Shown here: piece after piece, positions 24,501-36,589 of the stretch
Numbering within the stretch: the stretch's first letter is position 1
How the letters are laid out: every line of letters begins with the position of its first letter
Assembly (NCBI RefSeq): GCF_000499845.2
Contig: NC_023751.2
Span: forward strand, 7,281,835 to 7,345,834
Length of the DNA stretch: 64,000 nucleotides
Origin: Phaseolus vulgaris
Lineage: Eukaryota; Streptophyta; Magnoliopsida; Fabales; Fabaceae
Reading direction: 5' to 3'
Notes under the pieces: generated by a model
What the model saw: the letters and a program-made list of their open reading frames with translations, nothing else
The model's database searches: none
Told to the model about the DNA's origin: nothing
Made by a program: the position numbers and the translations under genes

Positions 24501-25108
24501 GAACAGGTTATGTGTCTCTCTAATTTCTAAATTTTGTTGGTGATTGGAAAATTACATTGACTTGGTGATGTTGCTTGAACCTGCACCGAACTTGTTTGTG
24601 AAAATGTTTCATTTTAAAGCAATTTTTTTTGAGTGAATAAGAATTAGTGCTGTTAAATTCCTCTGGTTCACTGTATTTTGTGCGTCAATTGTTTCTCCAA
24701 TTTACATTCGTCTGCTTTTGTAAAATTATTTTAATACTATTGTTGATTGAATGAGAGTGACTTCATGATGCTTTGTACGAATTCTGGAGCAGTGAATGTG
24801 TATTCTGAAATCCAACAAATAACGTGATTTTGGAACTGTTGGACGTAAAATTGGGTTGTTGTTTACAATTGGAAAAATATCAGGATAAATAAACCAATAT
24901 TACTGATCTTGGAATATATTTTTTTGCCTATTTTTCGGCATTGTTTACGCTGTCAATATTTATTATGGTGTTGCATGGCATTATATTTTTATTTTATAAT
25001 TAATTAAAAAATTCAAATATAGAGAAGAGACAAATTATTTCAAGATATGTTAAAAGTGATACAGTCCTTCATCACTTTGAATTTATTTTTCTTCAGATTT
25101 AAAAAGCT
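24501..25108. other. Intergenic DNA
   Basis: No gene or repeat recognised. Confidence 0.5.
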
Positions 25109-25116
25109 TTAGTATC

Positions 25117-26990
25117 GATGGATTACCAATGGGAAAAAAATCTAAATTACAAAATTCAATGAATTTATCTTAAATCTAAATTTATATTTTTGGATTTTAA
25201 ATCCAATCCATTTAATTGAATGGATATGGAATGAATATGGATTAGATATAGATTGGATACATTTTTGGATTATTTAAATTGTATTTTGGGTTAGATTTTG
25301 ACTTGGTCCGATCCAGGTTGAGTCAAGACGATTCGGGCCCAGGTTGAGCAAAGTCAGCCCAAGTCCACGTCGACCTGACTCGTCCGGGCCCAAGTCAAAT
25401 TGTGTCGGTATGGGCCAAATTCGAGCCAAATCATTTTGAGCCAAAGTCGAGCCAAGTCAACCCTAAGCTAAGCCGAGCTGACTCGCCGATATTTAGTTGA
25501 CCCAAGTCGGCTGGGTCCGATATTGAGTCGAGTTGGCCCATGCCCATGTCTAGTCGAGCCGGTCCAGCCCATGTCGAGCTGAGTCTTTCGATTTCGATAT
25601 TGATTCGAGCGAGCTCAGGTAGATATCTAGACGATCGGGCTAGGGTTGATGTCGAGCCGAGCAGGTTTGGGTCGATGTCGAGCAGAGCGGGCCCGGGCCA
25701 ATGTCGAGCCGAGCGGGTCCGGGCCAATGTCGAGCCGAGCGGGCCCGGGCCAATGTCAAGCCAAGCAGGCCCGGGCCAATGTCGAGCCGCGCAGGCCCGG
25801 CCAATATTGAGCCAAGCGGAATAGGGTCGATATCTAGTCGAGCAGATCAGGGCCCATGTCGAGCCAAGTGGACCCAGACCGATGTCAAGTCGAGCGGGCC
25901 CGAGCATGGGCCTATGTTGAGTCGGGCAATCTTGGGTCGATGTCGAGCCGAGTAGGCATGGGTCGAAGTCGAGCCTAGCAAGCCAGGCCAATGTCGAGTT
26001 GTTTGGGCCTGGGCCGATGTCTAGTTGAGCGGTCCCAAACCGATGTCGAGCCGAGCGGCCCAGCGATGTCAAGTCGTTCGGGCTCAAGTTGATGTCGATT
26101 CGTCCGAGCCCAGACCTATCTGAGTTGAGCGAGCTCGGGCCGATGTCGAGACGAGCGGGCCCAGGCCGATGTTGAGCCGTCCAGGCCCGGACCGATGTTG
26201 AGTCGTTCGGGCTTGGGACGATGTCGAGTCGTCCAGACCCGAGCTTGGATCGATGTCGAGTCGTTCGGGCCCTAGACGATGTCGTGTCGTCTAGACCCGG
26301 GCCTATGTTGAGTCATGCGAGCCCATGCTGATGTCGAGTCGTCTGGGCCCAAGCCGATGTTAAATCGTCTGTCATGGGTCGATGTCGAGTTGAGCAGGCC
26401 CAGGCCGATGTTGAGTCGAGCAGACCCAGGTCGATGTTGAGTCGAGCAGGCCCAGGTCAATGTCAAGTTCTTCGGGCCTGGCTGATGTTGAGTCGTCCGG
26501 GGCTGGGCCGATGTTGAGTCGTTCGGGCTCAGGCAGATGTCGAGTTGTCCGGGCCCAAACCGATGTCGAGTCGAGCGAACCTGGGTCGACGTGGAGTTCT
26601 TCGGGTCTGGGCCGATGTTGAGTCATTCAGGTCCAGGCCGATATCGAGTCGTCCGGGTCCGGACTGATGTCGAGTCGTCTCAGCCCGAACCGATGTCGAG
26701 TCATTCGGGTCTGGGCCGATGTCGAGCCGTCCGGACCCAGGTTGATGTTGAGCCGAGTTCATCCGCGTCCAGGTTGAGTCGGCTTAGTCCCAGTCAAGTC
26801 AAATTAGTTTGTATCCTTATCGAAATGGATTTAATGTAATTGACAAATTAAATTTAATCTAATAAAATAAATAAATTTAATCTAGATTTAATTCTCTTTA
26901 AATGGATTTTAAAAAAATCCAAACAAATTTCATCTAATTAAAATGGATATAAATTTTAAATCTAATATTTTTTTCCATACATGACCACCC
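25117..26990. mobile_element. hAT-like non-autonomous element with internal GC minisatellite
   Basis: The repeat TAGTATC flanks both sides (25110-25116 and 26991-26997); counting the neighbouring base gives a 7/8 match, fitting the 8-bp hAT duplication. Degenerate inverted ends are present: left GATGGATTACCAATGGG then an A-run, right (reverse complement) GGGTGGTCATGTATGG then an A-run. Sub-terminal AT-rich arms are also inverted relatives (TAAATCTAAATTTATAT versus its mirror). The centre is a 26-bp minisatellite. No transposase. Class assignment is inference from duplication length and ends. Confidence 0.6.
25290..26790. repeat. 26-bp GC- and CpG-rich minisatellite, about 55-60 units
   Basis: The unit is approximately GATGTCGAGCCGAGCGGG then CCCGGGCC (26 bp), repeated with point variation across ~1.5 kb. 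Two sub-variants occur: GAGCCGAGC in the left half and GAGTCGTTC/GAGTCGTCC in the right half. Several CpGs per unit make it an isolated CpG-dense block in AT-rich DNA. As 26 is not a multiple of 3, three units make a 26-codon period, so long open frames appear on both strands (for example 25431-26087 minus). These are artefacts, not genes. Confidence 0.92.
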
Positions 26991-26997
26991 TAGTATC

Positions 26998-27395
26998 CAA
27001 ATGCAGAATATTGTAAGAGAGAAAAAAGACTATTGATAAGGATGATAAATTAGAAAGATTTCAAAACTAAAGTAAAATAAATGAAGAATTAATATTAATT
27101 TTTTTACATGCGTAATAATGAGAAATTGAAAATATGAGTTTTAAAAAACTAAAATTATATTTACTAACTTTCATTAATCTACAAAGTTATATCTTCGGAG
27201 TGACCATCTAGTATTCATTTAAAAAAAGGAGGGTACATTTATATTTACAAATTATATGGAGGTACAAGAAGAAGCAGTGGAGGTGCATGGAGAAGAATTT
27301 GCCCAGGAAAAAACATAATGAAGAAAAAGAAACAAGAGGATAAAGGCCCGACCCAATAGCACGAAACTTAATACACTCAAAAGAACTGATGAACC
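26998..27395. other. AT-rich intergenic DNA
   Basis: No gene recognised between the hAT-like element and the UGT pseudogene. Confidence 0.5.
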
Positions 27396-27399
27396 ATGT

Positions 27400-28950
27400 T
27401 TCCAACAATTCATAAATGAAGAGCCATCTTTGTGAATGGATGCACCTTCTGCCAGTTCCTTCCATTCCAAGGCTTTCTTGGTCAACTCTTTCCCCTTCTG
27501 TCCCTCCCTGAACTCCCTCACAACCCTCTCAATTACCCTCTTAATCACCTTCTATCTGCAATCCAACATCTCATTCATCCACAAATTTGTTGGTTGCTCC
27601 GCAAAGAAGGGCCACATATCATTGGCACTCTATTGCACAAACTCTCAATATTTGAATTCCAACCACTGTGTTAAGAACCCTCCAACTACGGGGTGAGCCA
27701 CCATTTCTCTTGGCCACCAACCTGATTATAGGCCTCTATTTTTTGTCTCTGACACAAACTCACCATGAAGAACCGCGTTTTCACCTGCCACAAGAGGTAT
27801 AATGACGCAAAAAAAAAAAAAGGTTTTGCCACTGTTAACAAGTCCCCAACCAAACTCAATCAATTGATTACTCGTCATGACTGTTATGCTCCCAAAGTTC
27901 ACGTAATACTGACTTGGCTTCATTGGCGTCAAGCCATTCTCGACACTCTATCTTCCTTCCGAAGGTTCGACCCAATTGTGATCAGGTCCTCATTTCTGAC
28001 AGGTTTCATGAGTAAAGTTAAGGGACCACTGAGGAGGAATAATGGACGAAAGTACCTCCAAAACATCATACTCTAAAACTTCAATGTGTTCAAAATGATT
28101 GCAGAAGCATGCTTAGCTCTCCCACACTCCTCCTGCAAAACTGCAGGATAATGTCGTGTGGGTTCTGAAGAAACTGGGGAAAATCTCTCAATAAAATTTC
28201 TTTGATGCCAGGTACCCAATTAATGGTGGTCTCCAAATACTCATTTGCTATATAACTCATGTCTGCAAGCAAAGGAATGTAATGTATTGAGTGCATGTCT
28301 GTACTCTCGTTATATAAAACAATTATTCACATGTGTTGCTCCCACTTTAAGGAATCGATTCTAAGTTTTAAATTATACTTCCAGATCAACCTATGTTCAA
28401 AATAAAAATGTATATAAATCATTTCACTTCAAAATTATTTTAATAAAAATCGATTCTAAAAACCCTCTTTCAAACATAAACCTAATAACATATATCAAGT
28501 ACGTATCCTACAGGAACAAAAATTAATATAGTGACATGCCCCTTCTGTTGATCAAGTTGACCAGAGCGAAGGAAACACATGAACCTACAAGCTTTTATAG
28601 TCAAAAAAAGGACATCATGGGATGCCTGGTTCCCTGACAGCAATTAAGGTGAAGGTCGTGGCACAGTTAGAAACTATGCCAGGGACATGTTTGGAGTTGT
28701 TAAGTATTGCAGGGAGGTTCTTAACTGGAACAAACATGTTCTTCGAAGGGAATCACCCGGTGTAATCCTGTGTGGCGTCCACAGCAGACTCTGGTATGCT
28801 ATCATGGGATGGTTTCAAAGTAAAATAACGATAGTTATGTGAAAACCACTGAAATGGAGAAGTTTTGCTAGCTTGAGCATTGGAGTTGTGGCCTTGAGCT
28901 GGGTACGCAATACAAACTGCATGAGGCTTCTGAACTGTATACTCAAACAA
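27400..28950 (-). pseudogene. UDP-glycosyltransferase pseudogene (UGT85-like)
   Basis: Minus-strand pieces in the right order match a family-1 plant UGT. N-terminal: KPHAVCIAYPAQGHN (28950 downward), then PESAVDATQD. Middle: YIANEYLETTINWVPGIKEI and LRDFPQF (28296 downward). Then YVNFGSITVMTSNQLIEF and GWGLVNSGKTF (about 27920-27830). PSPG-box region: VGGFLTQW...WPFFAEQPTN (about 27690-27580). C-terminal: VIERVVREFREGQKGKEL and SSFMN (to about 27410). The gene has many stops, frameshifts and deletions. The PSPG catalytic box is broken: the expected HCGWNS is lost. An AT-rich stretch at about 28310-28560 separates N-terminal and middle parts and may be an intron or insertion. UGT85 enzymes transfer glucose to small molecules in the cytosol; this copy cannot. 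Confidence 0.88.
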
Positions 28951-29077
28951 GTCATTTTCTGCTCATACCCTTACTTCTGCATGCTAAAATTTATAACCGA
29001 TTCATGGAGGAGTGATGGTGGACTGGTGTTAGGTTTGCACCTTTTTAGGAGATAGGAAATAAGAATGAGTACCAATA

Positions 29078-31546
29078 TTTTGACACCTCTGTTGAGGTTG
29101 CTCCAAATTACATCCGGCTGACGTGGCACTTTTAATATTAAGGAAAGAGTGTGTGGGTCCAGTTGCTGAGTTGGAAAAAAAAACCAAAATAAATCCCATT
29201 TGGAAGGTGTGTGAGTTTCTGAAAGGGAGAAGGAGTGAGTTCGAAAAAGGGTTTTTGAAAGGGAGAGGGAGTGCGTTCGAAAAAAGGATTTGTTCTTCCA
29301 TTGAGTTGTGCATTTGAAAGGTAGTGTTGTGGATTGCGAAGGGACTTTGTTGCCTTTGCTCTTCATTGCGAAAAAACAGGTTCGAATTTGCGTTTTCGAT
29401 TGCTAGGGTTTTCGATTGGTAGGATTTTGGATTGGGCGCGACGGATAGGGTTTTTGATTGGCCGGTAAACAAGCGTGGCGATTATTGAAGGGAGACAAAA
29501 GCTTTAAAGACGAGCGTTGCCGTTAGGTATGTATTTTGGTTTGGTTTAGGGTTTGCCTTATTTTGGTTTGGTTGATTTCCGTTATCAAACGATCATTTTG
29601 TAATCTTTTCAAGAATGAATGGATGAGTGGATATGCTTATTTGCTATTAATATAAGGTTTTGTTTATAGCTATTCACTTTACTAATAGAAGCAAAGTGTA
29701 AAAAAAATCAAAATGGTTTATGTGGAAAATTCTGAATCATCAAAATTGTTGTTGTACTTCTTCACTATTTTCACGTTTGGAACTTCTTGTTTTGTTTAAT
29801 TAGTACGAATTAAATTGTAGGTGTCAAGTACGGGGTCTGTTGGCTTTCTTTCACTGTTGAACTCAGTCCAAACTAATTTACCAATATCTCAAGAATCAAA
29901 TGCATCAGAGTTGTTTAGGTTTGTGACCTTAAACCCAACAAATGTTCTATAGATATCAATTTGTTCATATAAGTTAAATTCATTCTTTGGTTGCAGGTTG
30001 TAATGAAGGAACCACAACTTTTTGCACACAAGGAAGTGTTTTATATGACATAGAAGAGAACCTTTATCATTTTTGGCATTTTTGGTGCATCACAACTCCT
30101 CACTATTTGAACATCGTACATGGGATACATTCCTATATGTATTGATAATATTTGTTGTATTGCAAGTTTAAGTTACAATCAATTTCATGTCTTCTTTGTT
30201 TGAATAGATGGTTATATAAAAACCATTCTTGCACCACTTGGTTGTACCTTGGGTATTGAACAAAATGATAACCATGATGTCTTCAAAATATAATCATTTT
30301 AAATTTGTTGCATTGAATTTCGTAGAATTGAATGACAATTAGGTTGGTCATGAAATTATTGTAATCTCCACCCCTGCATGCATGCAGTTGCAGTGAGAAA
30401 AAGCAACATGAAAGCCATAACCATGCAGAAAGTTATTCACGGGTCCCCACTTATTAACACATGGGTCCCCACTTACAGTATTAGGATTTCTATGACCACC
30501 ACATCATGGTAAAACCCACCCAATTAACATTCATACACTGCAACTATGTCTCACTTACACACAACATTCACTTCCATTTACAGGAATCCAAAAAAATATT
30601 TGAAGACAATGAACATGCAGAAAATTACTCATGGGTCTCCACTTATTAACACATGGGTCCCCACTTACATTATAAGGGTTCCAATGACCACCACATCATG
30701 CTAAAACCCAGCCAATTAACATTTATATCATCCAACTTTGTCTCAACTACACACAATATTCAGTTCTAGTTCCAGGAATAAAAAATAATAATTGAAGCCA
30801 ATGAGCAAGCACAAAGTTACTCATGGGTCCCCACTAATTAACACATGGGTCCCCACTTTCACTACCAGGGTTCCAATGAACACCACATCATGCTATATCA
30901 GTATATCAATTTCGAACGTCAGCCAACGAAATAGAACATCAATCCAAAATCCTTCACAGTCACACACCCTATACAGATTCAGTTCCCAGGATTACCTATC
31001 ATCTTGTCTATGAAAAAAAAGAAGAAATTACCTACACATTGAATTTTTAACTTTAAATTTCTGGATAAACAGATGATGCTTTTTTAACAGGTTCTTGTTA
31101 TGCATGCACAATCTCAAATACATCCACTATAGCAGTCAAATTTGGTCAATCACTACACCAAAATAAACACACTTACCTTCTCCTCCTTCCTCGTAGCGTT
31201 TCGCAAACCACCTTCTCCTCCTTCCTCGCAGCGTTTCGCACACCACCGTCACTTCGCACTACTCCGCCGTCAGTTCGCACTACTCCGCCGTCACCGTCAG
31301 TTCGCACCTTTTCCCTCTCCACCGTCACCGTACACAACTTCGTCACCGAAGTCACCGTTCGTCTATCTCTACACGTTCCTATGCTTGCGGGAAATTTGAA
31401 TTTCAAACCCTAATACACTCTTCCCCCTTTTCAGATCACATGCCACGTTGCTTTTACCAAAAATACCAAAAGTGCTCATGCCACATCATCCATTCCTCCA
31501 CGTCACACAGGTGTAAATTGGAGCAAACGGTTTGGAGGTGTCAAAT
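29078..31546. mobile_element. TIR DNA transposon, probably Mutator-like (~2.5 kb, non-autonomous)
   Basis: Left end is ATTTTGACACCTC...TTGCTCCAAATTACA...TGACGTGG (29078-29131). The right end, reverse complemented (31546-31488), is TATTTGACACCTCC...TTGCTCCAATTTACA...TGACGTGG. This gives an inverted repeat of about 55 bp. Inside are a base-balanced block at 29160-29530 with two tandem ~36-bp units (GAAAGGGAGA.GGAGT), AT-rich sequence, three 192-bp tandem repeats (30395-30900), and a CpG/CCGTCA-rich block at 31180-31400. No transposase was recognised. The target duplication is not clear. The MULE class is a guess from size and TIR style. Confidence 0.55.
30395..30900. repeat. 192-bp tandem repeat, about 2.6 copies
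   Basis: GGGTCCCCACTTATTAACAC (30441) recurs as GGGTCTCCACTTATTAACAC (30633) and GGGTCCCCACTAATTAACAC (30825), exactly 192 bp apart each time. Each unit holds a second GGGTCCCCACTT phrase ~20 bp later and a GACCACCACATCATG phrase. Confidence 0.92.
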
Positions 31547-32750
31547 AATCATTTTCCAATAAGAATTGAACTGCTGGTGCTTTCTGTTCTCTCGTGTATG
31601 GAGCTTCAAACAATTAATGAACTCAGCTTAATTACACAACAACAGAATATCTCATCGATGAAAGAACCTTTATTTAAAACATTAAATTTGAAAATTAAAC
31701 AGTGGATACTGAAATTTTACTATGGAAAGTGTCTAGAATATCAATTAACATGGTGACTAAGTATATTTTCTGCTCAAGACATTTAGTTGTTTTTATTATT
31801 TTAAATATTCATGCAACGCAAGGCGTTCTCCCTTCCTCCTCTTTGTAAGAGTGGCGATATTCTCGTGGACCCTGATACCTTGACACTGTACACAGTAAAT
31901 GTTTTTACTGTGTGCAGTGATAACAACTTTTTCCTATTCTCATATACACAAAAATACGTTCATTTGACATACAAAAACATTCATTTATTTTTTAATTTAA
32001 AATCTTAATATATTATTAAAGTTGGTTGTTAGTTGGGAGTATTTTTTTTATGAGTGTCAACGTCTTTTTTCTATCTTTGTAATCTCTTCAATAAGTAACA
32101 AAAAAAAATAGTATTTTAAATTCATATAAACATGTCTTATTTTTTGTTAAGGGAATGCGTGTGTTGATAAATTGACTAATTTATGATTTATTTATAGAGA
32201 ATCCTTTCATTGGTATAATAGGTTTCCATCTATTATGTTCTTAGAATTTTTTATTAATAGTTATAGTCTACATATGTATCGTTTTTATTAACATATGGGT
32301 TTTGGTCTAATCACCCCATATTTTTGTATTTTATTTTTATTTTTAAATATACTTCTTTTATGTGATGGCGAATTATTATTGTTACTTTAGGTGTCAGCCT
32401 AACTAAGATGTCAAGTAGCATAGTGATGCTATTAATCATGATCATCTTAAGAGTGATTCTTGATAATGTTAGTTTATTTAATGAACTCTATATATAAAAT
32501 TTCAATGATATAATTATTAAACTAAAAATTTCATTGAATATATCAAGCACGTAATTTTTACAACCTTTAAACTATTTGATATATCATTAATAAATCTTAT
32601 AATGATTCAAATTATATTTCCAACAAAAAGAATAAGAACACCAAACAACATAAGTTTTTGTATGTTCGATTTTATTGGCATCCTTGCCTTATTTTTTTAA
32701 ATGGTCGAGTTGTTCTGTTTTTTTAACGTATGAATTGGTTAAGTTACTTG
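31547..32750. other. AT-rich intergenic DNA
   Basis: No gene recognised. Short open frames at 31532-31756 and 31811-32008 lack recognisable features. Confidence 0.5.
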
Positions 32751-32752
32751 AC

Positions 32753-33165
32753 ACTACAAGAAAAATTGGAATTACATACAACCCAAATTTGTATCTAAGA
32801 CTATAAATCTGTATGCAGCAAATTTTATTTTTTAAAAATTTCATTATTATTTTTTATATTTTTTTATTATTTTCAATTATTATCTACAATTATTATTTAT
32901 TATAATTATTATATATGTTATCATAATTATTATATATTTTAAAAACTTTAACCACTACACTAGACAAGTTCTTTTGTCATATTATAATTTTTATTATACT
33001 TATTATTATTATTAATATTATTAAATACTATAAATATTAATAACATTATTATTAATATTAATATTAGTATTATCATTAATATTAATATTAATATTGTTAT
33101 TATTAATACTAGCGGAGACACATGCGCTAAAAAGTCTATGCATCTGCATTTTTTATTATTATTAC
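32753..33165. mobile_element. Isolated CACTA-type terminus and low-complexity TTA/ATT tract
   Basis: CACTACAAGAAAAATTGG at 32753 is a classic CACTA end. No matching opposite end was found. The following sequence degenerates into ATT/TTA runs (about 32850-33110). Probably a truncated element of a different CACTA subfamily. Confidence 0.45.
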
Positions 33166-33299
33166 TATATTGTATATTATTATGTAAAAATAAGATAGAA
33201 ATATTTTCTCTCGTCATTTATGAGTTTCAACCTATTATTTTAATAATTAAGTTGCAGTAAAAAATATATTAAACAAATTTAAATTTATAACACAGTAAA

Positions 33300-33990
33300 C
33301 ATAACCAGTTTTGATTTGTTGTTACTAACATAAAACTAAAAAAGAGAAATATAATAATGAAAAGGAAGAAGAAGAAGAATAAGATGAGAAACTCCATAAC
33401 AAACCTTAAGAAAATATTTATTTTCTAATTTTTTTCTTCCTCTGCGCAAGATTGTTGTATTCAAAACACATTCATCGTGTCTCCGTAGATGCCCACATCA
33501 ACAATGACGTCAAGATAACTTCGTACCTTAAAACAATTACGTCATGATTCCGGTGAATCACTAATTTTGATTTGTTGTTACTAACATAAAACTAAAAAAG
33601 AGAAATATAATAATGAAAAGAAAAAAAAAGAATAATAAGATAAGAAACTCCGTAACAAACCTAAAGAAAATATTTATTTTCTAATCCTTTTTTTTCTTCT
33701 TCGCAAAAATGTTCACAACGCATTCATCCTCTCCGTCGATGCCCACATCAACAATTATGTCAAGTTAACCTTGTACCTTAAATAAATTACGTCATCATTC
33801 TTGTGAATCACTAATTTTGATTTGTTGTTACTAACATAAAACTAAAAAAGAAAAATATAATAATGAAAAGAAAAATAAGGATAGAAACTCTATAACAAAT
33901 TTTAAAAAAATATTTATTTTCTAACCCCTTTTCAAAAAGTCAGAACGTATACATCATTTCCGTCCTTCTATGTCCACATTAAATCGTTTA
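33300..33990 (+). repeat. Three tandem copies of a ~250-bp unit
   Basis: TTTTGATTTGTTGTTACTAA begins copies at 33309, 33565 and 33815 (spacings 256 and 250). Each continues with AACTAAAAAAGA.AAATATAA, AAATATTTATTTTCTAA, and GATGCCCACATCAACAAT in the first two. Copy 3 diverges after about 33960. No coding potential. Confidence 0.9.
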
Positions 33991-34002
33991 TTTACTCTTA
34001 GA

Positions 34003-34205
34003 AAACAATAATATCATTGTTTTGTAGTTAGTGAATTCGATAAAGTAACTTCAACCATATGATTTATTTATTTTTAGTTTTCGACTAAGATTTCAATAAC
34101 CTAAAGAGATTTAAAAAATTGTATTACAAATAGTATTTTAGAACTTCCATATACTAGTCTGGAAATATGGTAAAAAAATATTTGTCTAACACTTATGGGA
34201 ACAGA
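34003..34205 (+). repeat. Dispersed repeat, copy 2 (pair with 21425-21645)
   Basis: See the 21425 copy. It directly abuts the end of the ~250-bp tandem repeats, suggesting those tandem units formed within or next to the same element. Confidence 0.7.
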
Positions 34206-34479
34206 TCCAGTAAGCCCAAATCAAGAGGAACCATACATATGTAGTGATCGATAAAATTTAAAATACACGAATGTCGATGTCATTTGACATGTAAAAGAAG
34301 AAGAGATGATCCAGAGAATGAAATTTAAGAAAAACATATTTTTAGTTTTTTATTTTAATTCCTTGTCGCATTTTATGCCCGTTTGAACTTAGAGAAAATA
34401 AATAAGGAAAAAATACAATAATAAAAAGAAAAATTGTTTAACGATTGAAAATGTACCTACTAGGGGATATGAGACCTAG

Positions 34480-35035
34480 AAAACTATTGAAGTCTTCTTC
34501 TCCTTCCTTTGGTCGGTCAGGTTGATGGATAGTGAACTGAGATTTTTCTCGTCCTTCTCCTACTCCTTCGGCGCTCGGTCTCGGGTGAACACCGGATGGT
34601 GGGGTACCTGCGAAGGCACTCCGACGCTCAAGTCAGTAAAGCGGGTGGTCAGCTATCAGGTATGTGAACAATAATAAATGACATATCTTACTCCTTGGGA
34701 TGTGTGCTATTTATATTATTCTAATAGGCCTATCTGGGCCCGTTTATCAGAGTGGATACCGCTTAGGGTTGTATTACCTAATTCTTAATGACGGATTAAC
34801 TTCACTGACCTTGGTTTTAGCATTAACGGTAATATGGGTTGGCCACCAGCCAGGTTTTCCCGGTCTCGATCGTTTCGGCCAAGTCTTCCAAGGTCTCGAC
34901 CAGGTAGACCGTCGGCCTCGTCGTCTCGGCCGAGTCTCCTGGGTCTCGACCAGATTTTCTCACCAGGTCTCGGTCAACCAAGTGGGTCTCAGACAGGGAG
35001 ATCAGGAATCGGTCTCGCCCATACCAGTACAGAAA
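34480..35035. mobile_element. Probable LTR-retrotransposon remnant (LTR-like, GC-richer)
   Basis: A base-balanced block in AT-rich DNA containing a 37-bp phrase at 34601-34637 (GGGGTACCTGCGAAGG then CACTCCGACGCTCAAGTCAG). The phrase recurs at 56794-56830. The following sequence has repeated GGTCTCGACC motifs (34860-34975). Legume LTRs often carry such phrases. Borders and coding regions were not found. Confidence 0.4.
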
Positions 35036-36585
35036 ACAAATGTATTTTTATTATGACATTATTTTATTCTATTCATATTATGAAATATTAAAATTTGAAT
35101 AAAAAATCTATAACAACTTCATAATTCATCATTGCAAGTGTTTGAGAAAAAAAAATCATAATAAATATAAAAAAAATCTAATTTATTATGCTGCACACTG
35201 TGCTTATTTTCTATTTGTTTATTCTTTTCTCCACTCCTTTTTGGTCGGAATAAGAAAAGTTGCGTCTGTCCAAATTTGAAGATTTTTAGTATATTTTATA
35301 TTTTTCAAACACAAGTTCTTTTGTCCTTCTTTTCCTTATTCACCGAGGGTTATTCCTGTGAACAGAAAAACATACGCCTTATGCTATAATAAATTAATAT
35401 TTTATTTTTTAATTGAAAATATTATTATATTATTTTAAATAGTATTAAAAATGTATAAAACTTTTTTCACTCATTCACCTTTACTATTTAATTAGGGGAA
35501 AACAAATACTGTGGTTCTCAAGGGTATAAGATGGTATTAATTTACTTGAATCTTTGAATGTTGGAAAAAGTTGTATAATTGCATGTCATTATTAAGTCTG
35601 TGAAGAATTGTTGAGGATTAATTTGATAGTAAATTAGAATATTAAAAAGTAATTTGAAAGAGTTGAAAGGCAAAAGGTAAGGTGGGAAGAGTTAACACAC
35701 CGAAGTTGTTTGGTGAAGGTAAGTAACAGTTCCCTTTGATCTACCACCCCCAAATTAAAACTCTCATAAATTCCACCAAACATTCAAAGGAACAACACCA
35801 GCATCCAAATCTAATTCATTAATATCTTAGGTTACATCTACCACTACACACCTATTACTTTTCTCCATCACGGACATGTAAATCAATTATTCATTTTTAA
35901 ATAATTCAGATCGTCAAATACTTATATTTGTGTCTCAAAAACTTTTATCAACCCAAGTTTTGTCCAAAGAATATTGTGGTTATCTTTACGACCATCGGGA
36001 ATTTAGAACATTGTAGGAGGACATCAAACAAATCTTTATTTTCTATATTATATTTAAAACTAACTTATCTTAAGACTAATATTGCCTCGTGAATCAAGCT
36101 TTATGCTTACTCTTTTAAATTATATAACAGTTCCATTCTCGTGATTTTAGATTATCTACTTCCTAGGTGAAATGTATCTAACTTTAGACAAAACACCACT
36201 GTTATTCATTTTTTTATCCATTTTCATCACGTGCATTTTACCATTAGAATGTTTTTTTTTTACGAATCGTTCTTATATCAAATTGGAATGAAATTATTTA
36301 TGTTAAATCGTTCATTAATATTTTCGTATTCTTCTATTACAATTTATTGTTTAGTGTATTGAGATATGATAAAAATAAAATAAAAGATACATTCTTTAAT
36401 TATAAACACTGCTATTCCAGTGTTTGAGAAGTTGATTAAACAAAAAAACTAATAAATGATTTAAACAAACCTAAATTTAATATTAAACATTGCTTCTCAC
36501 TTTTTATGCCACTAATTTTATAAAAGAATTTTATAGAAACTAACTAGAATTTCACATTTTTTTTATGGTCTCAATATGATATTGG
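35036..36585. other. AT-rich intergenic DNA
   Basis: No gene or repeat recognised over ~1.5 kb. Confidence 0.55.
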
Positions 36586-36589
36586 TGAT

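Noticed and set aside
25431..26087. 218-residue minus-strand open frame and several overlapping ones on both strands
   Set aside because: All lie in the 26-bp minisatellite; frames stay open only because the GC-rich unit lacks stops, and the protein just repeats every 26 residues.
28971..29472. 131- and 147-residue overlapping minus-strand frames
   Set aside because: They span the left TIR and the tandem GAAAGGGAGA repeats of the 29078-31546 element; open in two frames at once with no domain.
31142..31406. Open frames on both strands in a CCGTCA-rich block
   Set aside because: Short tandem CCGTCAGTTCGCAC-type repeats produce repetitive peptides; part of the transposon end.
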